64,000 bases of DNA from Allobosea sp. 67-29 (GTDB lineage Bacteria > Pseudomonadota > Alphaproteobacteria > Rhizobiales > Beijerinckiaceae). The stretch lies in contig NZ_MKSQ01000016.1 in assembly GCF_001898115.1 (NCBI RefSeq), forward strand, positions 1 to 64,000. Direction: 5' to 3'. This document shows, one piece after another, positions 35,246-44,642 of the stretch (position 1 is the stretch's first letter; each line of letters opens with the position of its first letter). The position numbers and the translations under genes were made by a program. The notes under the pieces are model-generated. The model was not told the DNA's origin. It was given only the letters and a program-made list of their open reading frames with translations, and searched no databases.

Positions 35246-35356
35246 CAGCCCTCATCTTGAGGAGCGGCGGAAGGCCGCGTCTCGAAGGATAGTCCAGTCG
35301 TCTCCTCTAGCATCCTTCTAGGCGCCGCGAGCCGCTCCTCCTCAGGACGAGGGCTG
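35246..35356. repeat. palindromic element with CAGCCCTCAT / ACGAGGGCTG ends
   Basis: The 111-bp element between def and fmt has long imperfect inverted ends. CCCTCATCTTGAGGAGCGGC on the left matches GCCGCTCCTCCTCAGGACGA on the right, with a further internal dyad. Elements with text of this kind (CTCAT-TTGAGGAGC) are common in Rhizobiales genomes. A second, shorter element with the same ten-base ends lies at 53221-53272. Confidence 0.7.
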
Positions 35357-35372
35357 GCGGTCGAATGACCGA

Positions 35373-35912
35373 TCAGGCCGCCCGCTCGCGCTTGGCAGCC
35401 TTGGCGAATTTCTTGGTGACGCGCTCCCGCTTGAGGCGCGACAGGTAATCGATGAAGAGCACCCCGTTGAGATGGTCGATCTCATGCTGCAGGCAGGTCG
35501 CGAGCAGGCCGTCGGCCGCGACCTCCTGCACCTTGCCGTCAAGGTCCATGTAGCTGACCTTGACCTGCGCCGGGCGCTCGACCTCCTCGTAATATTCCGG
35601 GATGGACAGGCAACCCTCCTCGTAGGCGCTGAACTCGTCCGAGGACCAGGTCACTTCCGGATTGATGAAGACCAGCGGCTTGCGCGGCTCCGGCTCCTCG
35701 CCGTCCTTGGCCTCCGGCTTTGACAGATCCATGGTGACGACGCGCAGCGGGACGCCGATCTGGATCGCGGCGAGGCCGATGCCGGGCGCGTCGTACATCG
35801 TCTCGAACATGTCGTCGACGAGCGCACGAATCTCGGGCGTGACGGCTTCGACCGGCTTCGAGACGAGGCGAAGCTGGCTGTCGGGCAGGATGACGAGAGG
35901 GCGGATGGCCAT
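35373..35912 (-). CDS. def: peptide deformylase
   Basis: Def (179 residues) removes the formyl group from nascent proteins. All three family motifs are intact: [20 protein letters not shown] and [10 protein letters not shown], with the metal bound by Cys and the two His. The basic tail ([16 protein letters not shown]) is typical of alphaproteobacterial forms. It precedes fmt and truA in the same direction, with a palindromic repeat inserted between def and fmt. Confidence 0.95.
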   Translation of the reverse strand: MAIRPLVILPDSQLRLVSKPVEAVTPEIRALVDDMFETMYDAPGIGLAAIQIGVPLRVVTMDLSKPEAKDGEEPEPRKPLVFINPEVTWSSDEFSAYEEGCLSIPEYYEEVERPAQVKVSYMDLDGKVQEVAADGLLATCLQHEIDHLNGVLFIDYLSRLKRERVTKKFAKAAKRERAA

Positions 35913-36024
35913 GGGTTTCCGGGAAAAAGATCTGGTGAGCCGGGGACATAAGCATTTGTGGGCAGGTGGTCAAACTGTTCCGCTTTCGTTCGCCATCGCC
36001 GCTCGAATCGGCTAGGCTACAAAG

Positions 36025-37209
36025 ATGAACGCCATCGCCTTCACCTTGCTGGAACGGCCCGTGACCTGGGCCGAAGCCGCGCTCGGCTTCGGGGCCTTGA
36101 GCCTTGCTCTGCTGCTGATGGCGGTAATCGCGAGCTGGCGCGGCGGCAAGTCTCGCGCGATCGACGCCGCGATGGCGGCCGAGCGCGCCCGCGAGATGGA
36201 CGACAAGGTCGCCGAGATGAACCGCCAGCAGGCCGAGCTCGCCGGCCGGATGCAGTCCATGGCGGAGATCCTCTCGACCCGGCAGGGCGACCTCGCGCGG
36301 CTGGTTGCGGAACGGATGGACGGGCTGCGCCAGCAGGTCGGTGCCGGGCTCGAGCGCAACGTCCAGCAAACCACCGAAAGCCTCGGCAAGCTGCAGGAGC
36401 GGCTTGCCGTGATCGACAACGCCCAGAAGAACCTGACCGACCTCACCTCCGAGGTGGTGACGCTTCGGGACGTGCTCGCCAACAAGCAGGCGCGCGGCGC
36501 CTATGGCCAGGGCCGGATGGAGGCGATCATCCGCGACGGCCTGCCCGCCGCCTTCTTCGCCTTCCAGCCGCAGCTTTCCAACGGCAAGCGGCCGGACTGC
36601 CTCGTCACCCTGCCCGGCGACGGGCGCGGCCTTGTGATCGACGCCAAGTTCCCGCTGGAGAGCTTCACATTGCTGCGCGAGGCGCGCGGCGAGGAGGCGA
36701 AGAAGGCCGCCGGCCAGCGCGTGCGCAGCGATGTCGGCGTGCATGTGAAGGACATCGCCGAGCGCTATTTCCTGCCCGGCGAGACGCAGGACTTGGCGCT
36801 GCTCTTCGTGCCGTCGGAATCGATCTATGCCGACCTGCACGAGCATTTCGACGATGTCGTGCAGCGGGCGCACCGAGCGCGGATCATGATCGTCTCGCCT
36901 TCGCTGCTGGCGCTGGCGATCCAGTTGATGCAGTCGCTGGTGCGCGATGCCCGGATGCGCGAGGAGGCGCAGGTCATCCAGACCGAGGTCGGCAAGCTGC
37001 TCGACGACGTGCGGCGCCTGGGCGAGCGCGTGGACAAGCTCGACACCCATTTCCGGCAGGCGCAGGACGATGTCGGCCAGATCAAGACTTCGGCCGGCAA
37101 GGTGACGAACCGTGCCGAGAAGATCGGCGCGCTCGACTTCGACGACGAGAAGAGCGAGCCGAAGCTGCCCTTCGCCAAGGGCCTCGAGCTGAAGCGTGCC
37201 GCGGAGTGA
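36025..37209 (+). CDS. rmuC: DNA recombination protein RmuC
   Basis: RmuC (394 residues) is thought to limit inversions and rearrangements at short inverted repeats through its nuclease-like domain. An N-terminal membrane segment (about 8-38) is followed by a long coiled coil (about 50-150). The core domain then begins at GAYGQGRMEAIIRDGLP and includes VIDAKFPLESF and YADLHEHFDDVVQRAH. It is divergent from def and tail-to-tail with the OsmC gene, the two stop codons adjoining as TGATCA. Confidence 0.92.
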   Translation: MNAIAFTLLERPVTWAEAALGFGALSLALLLMAVIASWRGGKSRAIDAAMAAERAREMDDKVAEMNRQQAELAGRMQSMAEILSTRQGDLARLVAERMDGLRQQVGAGLERNVQQTTESLGKLQERLAVIDNAQKNLTDLTSEVVTLRDVLANKQARGAYGQGRMEAIIRDGLPAAFFAFQPQLSNGKRPDCLVTLPGDGRGLVIDAKFPLESFTLLREARGEEAKKAAGQRVRSDVGVHVKDIAERYFLPGETQDLALLFVPSESIYADLHEHFDDVVQRAHRARIMIVSPSLLALAIQLMQSLVRDARMREEAQVIQTEVGKLLDDVRRLGERVDKLDTHFRQAQDDVGQIKTSAGKVTNRAEKIGALDFDDEKSEPKLPFAKGLELKRAAE

Positions 37210-37719
37210 TCAGCCGCGGTTGAGCGCGGCCGAGAGCTCCGGCTTCACGTTCAGCGTCTGGAAGACCACGCAGTAGCGCTCGGTCAGCTTGAGCAGCGTG
37301 TCGAGCTTTTCCTGCGGCGCGTCGGTTTCGACATCGAAGGACAGGCGGATCGCCTTGAAGCCGACGGGCGCATCCTTCGCGACGCCGAGCGTGCCGCGGA
37401 AGTCGAGGTCGCCCTCGGCGCGGACGACGCCTTTCCTCAGCTCGATCTCGAGGGCGGTCGCGACCGCCTTCAGCGTGACGCCGGCGCAGGCAACCAGCGC
37501 CTCCAGCAGCATATCGCCGGAGCAGAGCTCGGCGCCCGAACCACCCGTCGCCGGATGCAGGCCGGCGAGCGCGATCGCGCGGCCGGTCTCGACCTTGCAG
37601 GCGATGTGCTGGTCGTCGAGCGCGCCATGCGCCTTGAGCGTGACGATCGCCGCATCCGGGTTGCTGCGGTATTCGTCCTTGAGCGGAGCCTGCAGGGTGC
37701 GCAGCGCGGTGACATCCAT
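37210..37719 (-). CDS. OsmC family protein
   Basis: This 169-residue protein belongs to the OsmC/Ohr superfamily of thiol-dependent peroxide-reducing proteins. The segment GSGAELCSGDMLLEALVACAGVT shows the two Cys expected at the peroxidatic and resolving positions (in LCSGD and VACAG). The C-terminal ERYCVVFQTL carries a third Cys. I chose the ATG at 37719 because GAGGAGG lies upstream. It could reduce organic hydroperoxides, but the substrate is not readable. Confidence 0.85.
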   Translation of the reverse strand: MDVTALRTLQAPLKDEYRSNPDAAIVTLKAHGALDDQHIACKVETGRAIALAGLHPATGGSGAELCSGDMLLEALVACAGVTLKAVATALEIELRKGVVRAEGDLDFRGTLGVAKDAPVGFKAIRLSFDVETDAPQEKLDTLLKLTERYCVVFQTLNVKPELSAALNRG

Positions 37720-37803
37720 GAAGCCGACCTCCTCGTTCGAACCGCGACATCGCGTGAGCGAGGCAGATAAGGCGTAGCCGGGCCGGAAGCCAGCCCGCAT
37801 CGC

Positions 37804-38574
37804 TCAGGCGGCCGCGGCGGCCGGCTCCCGGCCATTGGCTTCCTTCCCCCGGCAGCGTTCGCGCGCATGCCGCAGCTCGCGCCGCGCCGCCGCGAAGGCG
37901 GATGAGCGCCGATCGCGGGGTCGGGCCTGCAGATTCTCCAGGGCATAGCCGATGCGGCCGGAGCGCGGCTGCATCACCAGGATACGGTCGGCCAGCGCCA
38001 CCGCCTCGTCGATATCCCGTGTCGCAATCAAGACGGCGGTCCGGCTCTCGCCGCAAAGCGCCCCGATCAAGCGAGACATGTCGGCCCGGGTCGCCGCATC
38101 GAGCGCGGCGAAGGGTTCGTCCAGGAGCAGAAGTTTCGGCCGCGCCACCAGGGCACGCGCGACCGCGAGGCGCTGCCGCCGGGCCCGGCAGAGCTCATGC
38201 GGCCAAAGCTCGCCGCATCCGGCGAGGCCGGCCCGCACCAGCGCATTCGTCACCAGCCCCTCGCGTTCGAAGGGAGTGCGATGGTCCAGGCCCAAACCGA
38301 CATTGCCGGCGGCGCTGAGCCACGCAACGAGGTTCGGCTCCGAAGAGATCAGACCCGCATCGGCACGAGAGCCGGTCTCGGCTGCGCCGCAGGGCCAGAT
38401 CGCCCCGTCGCCAGGGCCGTCCAGACTGGCCAGCCGCCGCAGCAAAGCGCTCCCGCCGGGCTCCGCGCCATTCAGCAGTGCGACGATCTCGCCGCGACGG
38501 AGCGCGACGTCGGTTCCGGTGAAGGTGAACGCTCCGCGGGCCTCGGATCCTGAATTCAGCGCGAAACTCAGCAT
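37804..38574 (-). CDS. orphan ABC ATPase-like protein with degenerate nucleotide-binding motifs
   Basis: This 256-residue protein aligns with NitT/TauT-type ABC ATPases (for example the segment NLVAWLSAAGNVGLGLD), but its key motifs are lost. The Walker A region reads NGAEPGGSALLRRL (about 35-48), without the Lys. The Q-loop reads ISSEP, the signature LSGGQ is LCRAR (about 128-132), and the H-loop His is Arg (ATRDIDE, Arg187). Walker B, LLLLDEPFAALD, is intact. The frame is open, with ordinary codon use. No permease or binding protein is adjacent. It is probably unable to hydrolyse ATP and may act as a regulatory or structural pseudo-ATPase, or be an early pseudogene. Confidence 0.75.
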   Translation of the reverse strand: MLSFALNSGSEARGAFTFTGTDVALRRGEIVALLNGAEPGGSALLRRLASLDGPGDGAIWPCGAAETGSRADAGLISSEPNLVAWLSAAGNVGLGLDHRTPFEREGLVTNALVRAGLAGCGELWPHELCRARRQRLAVARALVARPKLLLLDEPFAALDAATRADMSRLIGALCGESRTAVLIATRDIDEAVALADRILVMQPRSGRIGYALENLQARPRDRRSSAFAAARRELRHARERCRGKEANGREPAAAAA

Positions 38575-38817
38575 CGGGTCGATCCCTCAGGCGACGAGGC
38601 GAGGGACCGGAGCGGTTCTGCCGCCCTTCCCCACGCTTTAGCTGCATTTATTTCGCGCCCGCAAGCTGGTGGCTCAAATCGGCGCGTGTTCTGTTTATAG
38701 GTTCGTTAGTTCTTCAAGTCAAACGATCCCCCGCGACCGTGTCACCGGCGCCACGGGATCGGCCGACGATTTTTGACTTTTCCGCGCGGCATGTCGCCAT
38801 GGTAGGAACGGGCTTCA

Positions 38818-41646
38818 TTGCGAGACCACGCCGCCGTGTCAGCCACCACCGACAAGCCCGCCCTCCCGCTCCCCGAGATGCTGCAGAATGCCGAGGCCGG
38901 CGTCTCGCGGCTGCTGGAATCCGGCCACCGGCGCGACAAGGCGCAGAAGCGCCAGCAGCTGGTCGCCGCGCTTCGCCGGCTGCTCGACGACGGCAAGGCC
39001 TCGGCGCGCGCCATTCTCGAGGGGCAAAAGAGCGGCCTTGCCTGCGCCCGCCGGCTCTCGGCCGTGATGGATGCGGTGATGATCGCGCTCTACAAGGCGG
39101 CGACAAGCTATTTCTATCCGGCCGACAATCCGTCGCAGTCCGAGCGGATCGCCGTCGCCGCCGTCGGCGGCTACGGACGCGGGACGCTGGCGCCTGGCTC
39201 GGATGTCGACCTGCTCTTCCTGTTTCCGCACAAGCAGACGGCCTGGGGCGAAAGCGTGGTCGAGTCGATGCTCTACCCGCTCTGGGACCTGAAGCTGAAG
39301 ACCGGGCATTCGGTCCGCTCGGTCGATGACTGCATCCGCGAGGCGCGGGCCGACATGACCATCCGTACGGCACTGCTCGAGGCCCGCTTCCTCGCCGGTG
39401 ACCGGGACTTGTTCGACGAGATGGTCCGGCGCTTCGATGCCGAAGTGGTCGAGGGAACGGCGGCGGCCTTCACCGAGGCGAAGCTCGCCGAGCGCGAGCT
39501 GCGGGTGCAGCGCGCCGGCGCCTCGCGCTATCTGGTCGAGCCCAACGTCAAGGACGGCAAGGGCGGGCTGCGGGACCTCAATACCCTGTTCTGGATCTCG
39601 AAATACGCCTACCGCGTGCAGGACGTGCGGGATCTCGTCGCGGCCGGGCTGTTCGACAAGCCGGAGCTGGAGATGTTCGAGCGCTCGGAAGACTTTCTCT
39701 GGCGGGTACGCTGCTGGATGCATTTCATCACCGGGCGGGCGGAGGAGCGCCTGTCCTTCGACCTGCAGCAGCAGGTGGCGGCGGCCGTCGGCTATGCCGG
39801 ACGGAAGGGGCAGGCGCCGGTCGAACGCTTCATGAAGGCCTACTTCCTGGTCGCCAAGGATGTGGGAGATCTGACCGCGATCGTCTGCGCCGCGCTGGAA
39901 GCGCGCCAGCAGAAGCCGCGCGCCACCCTGTCGCGCCTGCTCGGATCCTTCGCCAAGCGCAAGCGCGTCCGCGCGCTCGGCCATACCGACTTCACCCTCA
40001 AGGGCCAGCGTCTTGCGGTGATCGACGACAGCGCCTTCGAGCGCGACCCGGTCAACCTGCTCCGGCTCTACCAGATCGCCAGCCAGGAGGATCTCGCGAT
40101 CCATCCGGATACGAGCCGGCTGGTGACGCAATCCCTGAAGCTGGTCACACCCGGCCTGCGCAGCGACCCGGAGGCCAACAGGATCTTCCTCGACATCCTG
40201 ACGGCGCGGCGCTCGCCCGAGGTGGTGCTGCGCCGCATGAACGAATCGGGCCTGCTCGGTCGCTTCGTCCCGGATTTCGGCCGGGTCGTGGCAATGATGC
40301 AGTTCAACATGTACCACCACTACACGGTGGACGAGCATCTCATCCGCGCCATCGGCGTGCTTGCCGAGATCGATGCCGGCTCGCTCGAGGCCGAGCATCC
40401 GCTCTCCAACGAGATCATGCCGAGCATCGCCAACCGAAGGGCGCTCTATGTCGCGCTCTTCCTGCACGACATCGCCAAGGGGCGACCGGAGGACCACTCG
40501 CTCGCCGGCGCGCGGATCGCCCGCAAGCTGGGGCCGCGCTTCGGGCTGACGCCGGGCCAGACCGAGACGGTCGCCTGGCTGGTCGAGCACCATCTCGACA
40601 TGTCGACCATCGCCCAGAGCCGAGACCTCGGCGACCCCAAGACGATCGAGAGCTTCGCGGCGACCGTCCAGACGCTGGAGCGGCTGAAGCTGCTGCTGAT
40701 CCTCACCGTCGCGGACATCAAGGCCGTCGGCCCCGGAGTCTGGAACGGCTGGAAAGGCCAGCTCCTGCGCACGCTCTACTACGAGACCGAGCTTGTCCTC
40801 GCCGGAGGGCATTCGGCAGTGGAGCGCAAGGCCCGCGTCGGCCAGAAGCAGGAGGCGCTGCGGCAGCGCCTCGTCGACTGGGCCGCAGAGGAGCGGGAGG
40901 CCTATATCGCGCGCCACTATCCGGCCTACTGGATCAAGGCGGACATCGCCGATCAGGAGCGGCATGCGCGCTTCCTGCACGACGCCGAGACCGCCGGCCG
41001 CACGACGGCGACGATGGTCGAGACCGACCAGTTCCGCGGCGTGACCAAGCTCACCGTGCTCGCGCCCGATCATCCGCGCCTGCTCGCCATCGTCACCGGC
41101 GCCTGCGCTGCGGCGGGCGGCAACATCGTCGACGCCCAGATCTTCACGACCAGCGACGGGCTGGTTCTCGACACGATCTCGGTTTCCCGCGCCTTCGACC
41201 GGGATGACGACGAACTGCGCCGAGCCGAGCGGATAGCGGCCGCGATCGAGCGCGCGCTGAAGGGCGAGATCAGGATCGCGGATCTGGTGGCGCAGCGGCG
41301 TGCGCCGCCGCCGCGAGGCCAGACTTTCCAGCTCGCCCCTGAGGTCGTCATCGACAACGTGCTGTCGAGCCGCCACACGGTGCTGGAGGTTTCGGGGCTC
41401 GATCGCCCGGGCCTGCTCTACGACCTGACCACCGCCATCGGGAAACTCAACCTCAACATCGCCTCGGCGCATATCGCGACCTTCGGCGAGAAGGCCGTGG
41501 ACGTCTTCTACGTCACGGACCTGACCCATGCGAAGATAACCTCGACGGCGCGGCAGCTCACGATCCGGAAGGCGCTGCTGGAAGTGTTCGAATTCGAGGG
41601 CGCCAGGGCCGCTTCGAGCCGGACGAAAGTCCCGGCGCGTGCTTGA
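38818..41646 (+). CDS. glnD: bifunctional uridylyltransferase/uridylyl-removing enzyme
   Basis: GlnD (942 residues) senses glutamine and adds or removes UMP on PII proteins. The order is nucleotidyltransferase (GGYGRGTLAPGSDVDLLFLF, about 114-133), a PII-UTase helical region, an HD domain (ALFLHDIAKGRPEDHS, about 546-561) and two C-terminal ACT domains (about 740-820 and 850-925). The start is uncertain: TTG at 38818 or GTG at 38836; neither has a strong site. With rpoN and ptsN also in the window, nitrogen control is well represented here. Confidence 0.95.
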   Translation: MRDHAAVSATTDKPALPLPEMLQNAEAGVSRLLESGHRRDKAQKRQQLVAALRRLLDDGKASARAILEGQKSGLACARRLSAVMDAVMIALYKAATSYFYPADNPSQSERIAVAAVGGYGRGTLAPGSDVDLLFLFPHKQTAWGESVVESMLYPLWDLKLKTGHSVRSVDDCIREARADMTIRTALLEARFLAGDRDLFDEMVRRFDAEVVEGTAAAFTEAKLAERELRVQRAGASRYLVEPNVKDGKGGLRDLNTLFWISKYAYRVQDVRDLVAAGLFDKPELEMFERSEDFLWRVRCWMHFITGRAEERLSFDLQQQVAAAVGYAGRKGQAPVERFMKAYFLVAKDVGDLTAIVCAALEARQQKPRATLSRLLGSFAKRKRVRALGHTDFTLKGQRLAVIDDSAFERDPVNLLRLYQIASQEDLAIHPDTSRLVTQSLKLVTPGLRSDPEANRIFLDILTARRSPEVVLRRMNESGLLGRFVPDFGRVVAMMQFNMYHHYTVDEHLIRAIGVLAEIDAGSLEAEHPLSNEIMPSIANRRALYVALFLHDIAKGRPEDHSLAGARIARKLGPRFGLTPGQTETVAWLVEHHLDMSTIAQSRDLGDPKTIESFAATVQTLERLKLLLILTVADIKAVGPGVWNGWKGQLLRTLYYETELVLAGGHSAVERKARVGQKQEALRQRLVDWAAEEREAYIARHYPAYWIKADIADQERHARFLHDAETAGRTTATMVETDQFRGVTKLTVLAPDHPRLLAIVTGACAAAGGNIVDAQIFTTSDGLVLDTISVSRAFDRDDDELRRAERIAAAIERALKGEIRIADLVAQRRAPPPRGQTFQLAPEVVIDNVLSSRHTVLEVSGLDRPGLLYDLTTAIGKLNLNIASAHIATFGEKAVDVFYVTDLTHAKITSTARQLTIRKALLEVFEFEGARAASSRTKVPARA

Positions 41647-41763
41647 TTTGGGGCGCCGGAAGCCCGATATCGGCTGCGAATGCTGCCGCGCTGCGGGAGA
41701 ATGTCCCGCCGGGCCCGGCATCGGGCGGCGCGGCGCGCCATGTGAAGGGAATTGGAAGACGCG

Positions 41764-42381
41764 ATGACGCAGAACCCTGCGACGGAAGACCCGAACCTCG
41801 ACGCCGCGGCCAACGCTCCTGAGCAGGCTCAGGCCGCCGAAGGAAGCAGCGAGGCCCGGATCGCGGCGCTGCAAGCCGAGCGCGACGACCTCAAGGACAA
41901 GCTGCTGCGCACCCTCGCCGAGATGGAAAACCTGCGCCGGCGCACCGAGCGCGAGATCGCCGATGCGAAGGCCTATGCGGTGACCAGCTTCGCACGCGAC
42001 ATGCTCGGCTCCTCGGACAATCTGCGCCGGGCGCTCGAGAGCGTGCCGGAAGCCGCCAAGGCCGGCACCGACGCGACGCTCAAGGCTTTGCACGACGGCG
42101 TCGAGCTGACCGAGCGCGAGCTGTTGAAGACGCTCGAGCGCCACGGCGTCCGCAGGGTGGACCCGCAGGGCGAGAAATTCGACCCGAACCTGCATCAGGC
42201 GATGTTCGAAGCGCCCGACCCGGCCACGCCGAAGGGCATCGTCTCGAAGGTCGTCCAGGTCGGCTACAAGATCGGCGAGCGCGTGCTGCGCCCGGCCCTC
42301 GTCGGCGTCTCCGCCGGGGCGCCGAAGGCGGCCGAGCCGCCGGCCGGCGAAGCCGGCGGCGACAAGCCTGCGAGTCACTGA
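41764..42381 (+). CDS. grpE: nucleotide exchange factor GrpE
   Basis: GrpE (205 residues) drives ADP release from DnaK. An acidic, Gln/Ala-rich start is followed by a long helix ([20 protein letters not shown], then [17 protein letters not shown]). The C-terminal beta domain contains [20 protein letters not shown] and [21 protein letters not shown] chose the ATG at 41764 over a TTG twelve bases upstream. It lies 117 bases beyond glnD and 17 bases ahead of the TRIC-type gene. No dnaK or dnaJ is in the window. Confidence 0.95.
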   Translation: MTQNPATEDPNLDAAANAPEQAQAAEGSSEARIAALQAERDDLKDKLLRTLAEMENLRRRTEREIADAKAYAVTSFARDMLGSSDNLRRALESVPEAAKAGTDATLKALHDGVELTERELLKTLERHGVRRVDPQGEKFDPNLHQAMFEAPDPATPKGIVSKVVQVGYKIGERVLRPALVGVSAGAPKAAEPPAGEAGGDKPASH

Positions 42382-42398
42382 GAGAAAGCCAGGGACCG

Positions 42399-43019
42399 AT
42401 GTTCGAGGGCGCCGGCGTCGCCATCTTCGCGCTGACCGGAGCCCTCGTCGCCGCCCGCAAGGGGATGGACCCGTTCGGCTTCATCCTGCTGGCGACCGTG
42501 ACCGGCGTCGGCGGTGGGACGCTGCGAGAGCTGCTGCTCGGCCATGACGCGCTGTGGGTGCGCAGCCCGACGGACGTCATCATCTGCACCATCGTGGCGC
42601 TGGGCTCCTGGGCGCTGGCCTATCTCCGTCCCGGCGTCCTCGAGGGCTGGAGCGGGCGCCGCCTCCTGCTCTGGGCCGACGCTGCGGGCCTTTCCCTCTT
42701 CGCCGTCATCGGCACGCTGCGGGGCCTCGATTCCGGAGCACCGGTCCTGTCGGCGGTCGCGCTCGGCGCGATGACCGCGACCTTCGGCGGCATCCTCCGT
42801 GACATCCTCGCCGGCGACCGGCCCATGGTGCTGTGGAGCCGCGAGTTCTACGTCACCGCCGCGACGGCCGGCGCGGCGACCACGGCGCTGCTGGCCGGCC
42901 TCGGCCTGCCCGGACTCGCCGTCGTGCTCGGCGGCATCGCGATCGGCTTCGGCCTGAGGGCGGGCTCCCTGCTGTTCGGCTGGTCCTTTCCCCGGCTGCC
43001 GGGTCAAGCCGCCGAATAG
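42399..43019 (+). CDS. TRIC/UPF0126-type cation channel protein
   Basis: This 206-residue membrane protein has about seven hydrophobic segments and the duplicated UPF0126 (YicG-like) glycine motifs. The first is TVTGVGGGTLRELLL and the second GAMTATFGGILRDILAG. Prokaryotic TRIC proteins form trimeric monovalent-cation channels. AGGGA precedes the ATG. It starts 17 bases beyond grpE in the same direction and is convergent with alkB, one base apart. Confidence 0.88.
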   Translation: MFEGAGVAIFALTGALVAARKGMDPFGFILLATVTGVGGGTLRELLLGHDALWVRSPTDVIICTIVALGSWALAYLRPGVLEGWSGRRLLLWADAAGLSLFAVIGTLRGLDSGAPVLSAVALGAMTATFGGILRDILAGDRPMVLWSREFYVTAATAGAATTALLAGLGLPGLAVVLGGIAIGFGLRAGSLLFGWSFPRLPGQAAE

Positions 43020-43020
43020 T

Positions 43021-43641
43021 TCAGCCGGGCTTCGTCACGCGCCGCAATGTCAGGTTGATGCGGCCCCCCTCGGGCAGCAGCGTCGAGGAACCCGAGAGGA
43101 TGCGATCGATGCCGTGATAGGCCAGCCGCGCCTCGCCACCAAAGAGCAGCACATCGCCCGAGGAGAGCTTCAGCGAGGTCGTCCTGCCGCCGCGGGTAGC
43201 TCCACCGATGCGAAAGAGCGCGGCGTCGCCGAGCGAGACCGAGAGCACCGGCGCGTCGAAATCCTGCTCGTCACGGTCCTGATGCAGGCCCATCTTCGCG
43301 CCTGCGGCGTAGTGGTTGACGAGGCAGGCTTCCGGTGGATGGGCATAGCCGGAGAGCTCGCCCCACAGGGCCAGCAACGGCGCCGGGAGCAGCGGCCAGG
43401 GCTCCTTCGTCTCCGGATGCAGCGGCTGATAGCGGTAACCGTCCACGTCGGATACCCAGCCGAGCGGCCCGCAATTCGTCATCCTGACCGAGAAGGGCTT
43501 GCCGGTCTTCGGCATCCGCGGCTGGAAGAAGGGCGCCTGCCGCACGACCGCCCGCAGCTCCGCCAGCAAGGCGCCCTGCTCCGCAGCCGTGAGCCGGCCC
43601 GGCCAGTGAAATACGCCGGGGGCGACGGTGAGGCGCGTCAT
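43021..43641 (-). CDS. alkB: AlkB-type DNA repair dioxygenase
   Basis: AlkB (206 residues) uses Fe(II) and 2-oxoglutarate to remove methyl groups from N1-methyladenine and N3-methylcytosine. The iron ligands are the His and Asp of MGLHQDRDEQDFDAP and the His of YHGIDRILSG; the 2-oxoglutarate arginines lie in RINLTLRRV. The substrate-lid region VNHYAAGAK is present. It lies 18 bases downstream of dapB, probably co-transcribed. Confidence 0.93.
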   Translation of the reverse strand: MTRLTVAPGVFHWPGRLTAAEQGALLAELRAVVRQAPFFQPRMPKTGKPFSVRMTNCGPLGWVSDVDGYRYQPLHPETKEPWPLLPAPLLALWGELSGYAHPPEACLVNHYAAGAKMGLHQDRDEQDFDAPVLSVSLGDAALFRIGGATRGGRTTSLKLSSGDVLLFGGEARLAYHGIDRILSGSSTLLPEGGRINLTLRRVTKPG

Positions 43642-43659
43642 GGCTTCGTCGCGGCCGCG

Positions 43660-44475
43660 TCAGAGAGAGTCGAGGCCGAGCACATCGGCCATCGAATACA
43701 GGCCGGGCGCCCTGCCCCGCCCCCAGAGCGCCGCCTTCACGGCGCCTTGGGCGAAGAGACTGCGATCCTCGGCGACGTGAGCGAGCTCCAATCGCTCGCC
43801 CGCGCCGGCAAAGATGACCTTGTGGTCTCCGACCACCGTGCCGCCGCGCAGGGCCGCGAAGCCGATCGTGCCCGGCGCCCGTGCGCCGGTGATGCCGTCG
43901 CGCCCGGCGACGCGCTGCTCTGCGAGGTCGATGGTCCGCCCTTGCGCGGCTGCCTCGCCCAGCAGAACGGCGGTACCGGATGGGGCGTCGACCTTCATGC
44001 GATGATGCATCTCGACGATCTCGATGTCCCAATCGGTACCGAGCGTCGCTGCGACCTTGCGGACGAGCGCGGCGAGCAGATTGACGCCGAGGCTCATATT
44101 GCCGGAGCGGATGATCGGGATGCGCTTTGCCGTCTCGGCCAGCGCCGCCAGATGCGACGGCTCCAGCCCGGTGGTGCCGACGACATGCAGGATGCCGGCG
44201 TCGGCCGCGAGATCGGCGAAGGCGACGGTCGCCTCGGGCGAGGTGAAATCGAGCACGGCCTCGGCGCCCGCGAAAGCGGCGGCTGGGTCCCCCGTCACCG
44301 TCACGCCCAACGGCGGCAGACCGGCCAGAGGACCCGCATCGGCTCCCAGAGCCGGAGAGCCCGGTCGCTCGACCGCCGCGACGAGCCGGCAGCCCGGCGC
44401 CTGATCGATCGCTTTGATCAGCATGCGTCCCATGCGCCCTGCGGCACCGACGACGACGAGACGCATGTCACTCAT
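43660..44475 (-). CDS. dapB: 4-hydroxy-tetrahydrodipicolinate reductase
   Basis: DapB (271 residues) carries out the NAD(P)H-dependent second step of the diaminopimelate branch. The nucleotide-binding start is [19 protein letters not shown]. The catalytic His and Lys occur in [18 protein letters not shown], and the late [11 protein letters not shown]-type segment appears as [17 protein letters not shown]. Two ATGs, at 44475 and 44466, are possible. alkB follows it 18 bases on. Confidence 0.95.
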   Translation of the reverse strand: MSDMRLVVVGAAGRMGRMLIKAIDQAPGCRLVAAVERPGSPALGADAGPLAGLPPLGVTVTGDPAAAFAGAEAVLDFTSPEATVAFADLAADAGILHVVGTTGLEPSHLAALAETAKRIPIIRSGNMSLGVNLLAALVRKVAATLGTDWDIEIVEMHHRMKVDAPSGTAVLLGEAAAQGRTIDLAEQRVAGRDGITGARAPGTIGFAALRGGTVVGDHKVIFAGAGERLELAHVAEDRSLFAQGAVKAALWGRGRAPGLYSMADVLGLDSL

Positions 44476-44584
44476 GGCAGGCTCCGAAACGGCTTCCGGC
44501 CGGAAGCTGTGGTGTAGTCAGATCCGCTATAAGGCGCTTCGCCGCGCTGCGACACCCGAATCCGTGCGAGAGGAAGCGCCCACG

Positions 44585-44609
44585 AAAAACGGCCGGGTCA
44601 CCCCGGCCG
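44585..44609 (-). terminator. terminator after the Tim44-like gene
   Basis: On the minus strand an eight-base GC stem (CGGCCGGG/CCCGGCCG) with loop GTGA runs straight into TTTTT, 33 bases beyond the stop of the Tim44-like gene. It is one of the clearest rho-independent terminators in the window. Confidence 0.88.
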
Positions 44610-44642
44610 CCGCTCGATATCCGCGTCGGTCGACGCCAGGCT

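Noticed and set aside
38839-42378. 1179-residue minus-strand open frame opposite glnD and grpE
   Set aside because: It is antisense to two well-supported genes, has no domain and shows the Arg/Asp/His-rich composition typical of shadows in GC-rich DNA.
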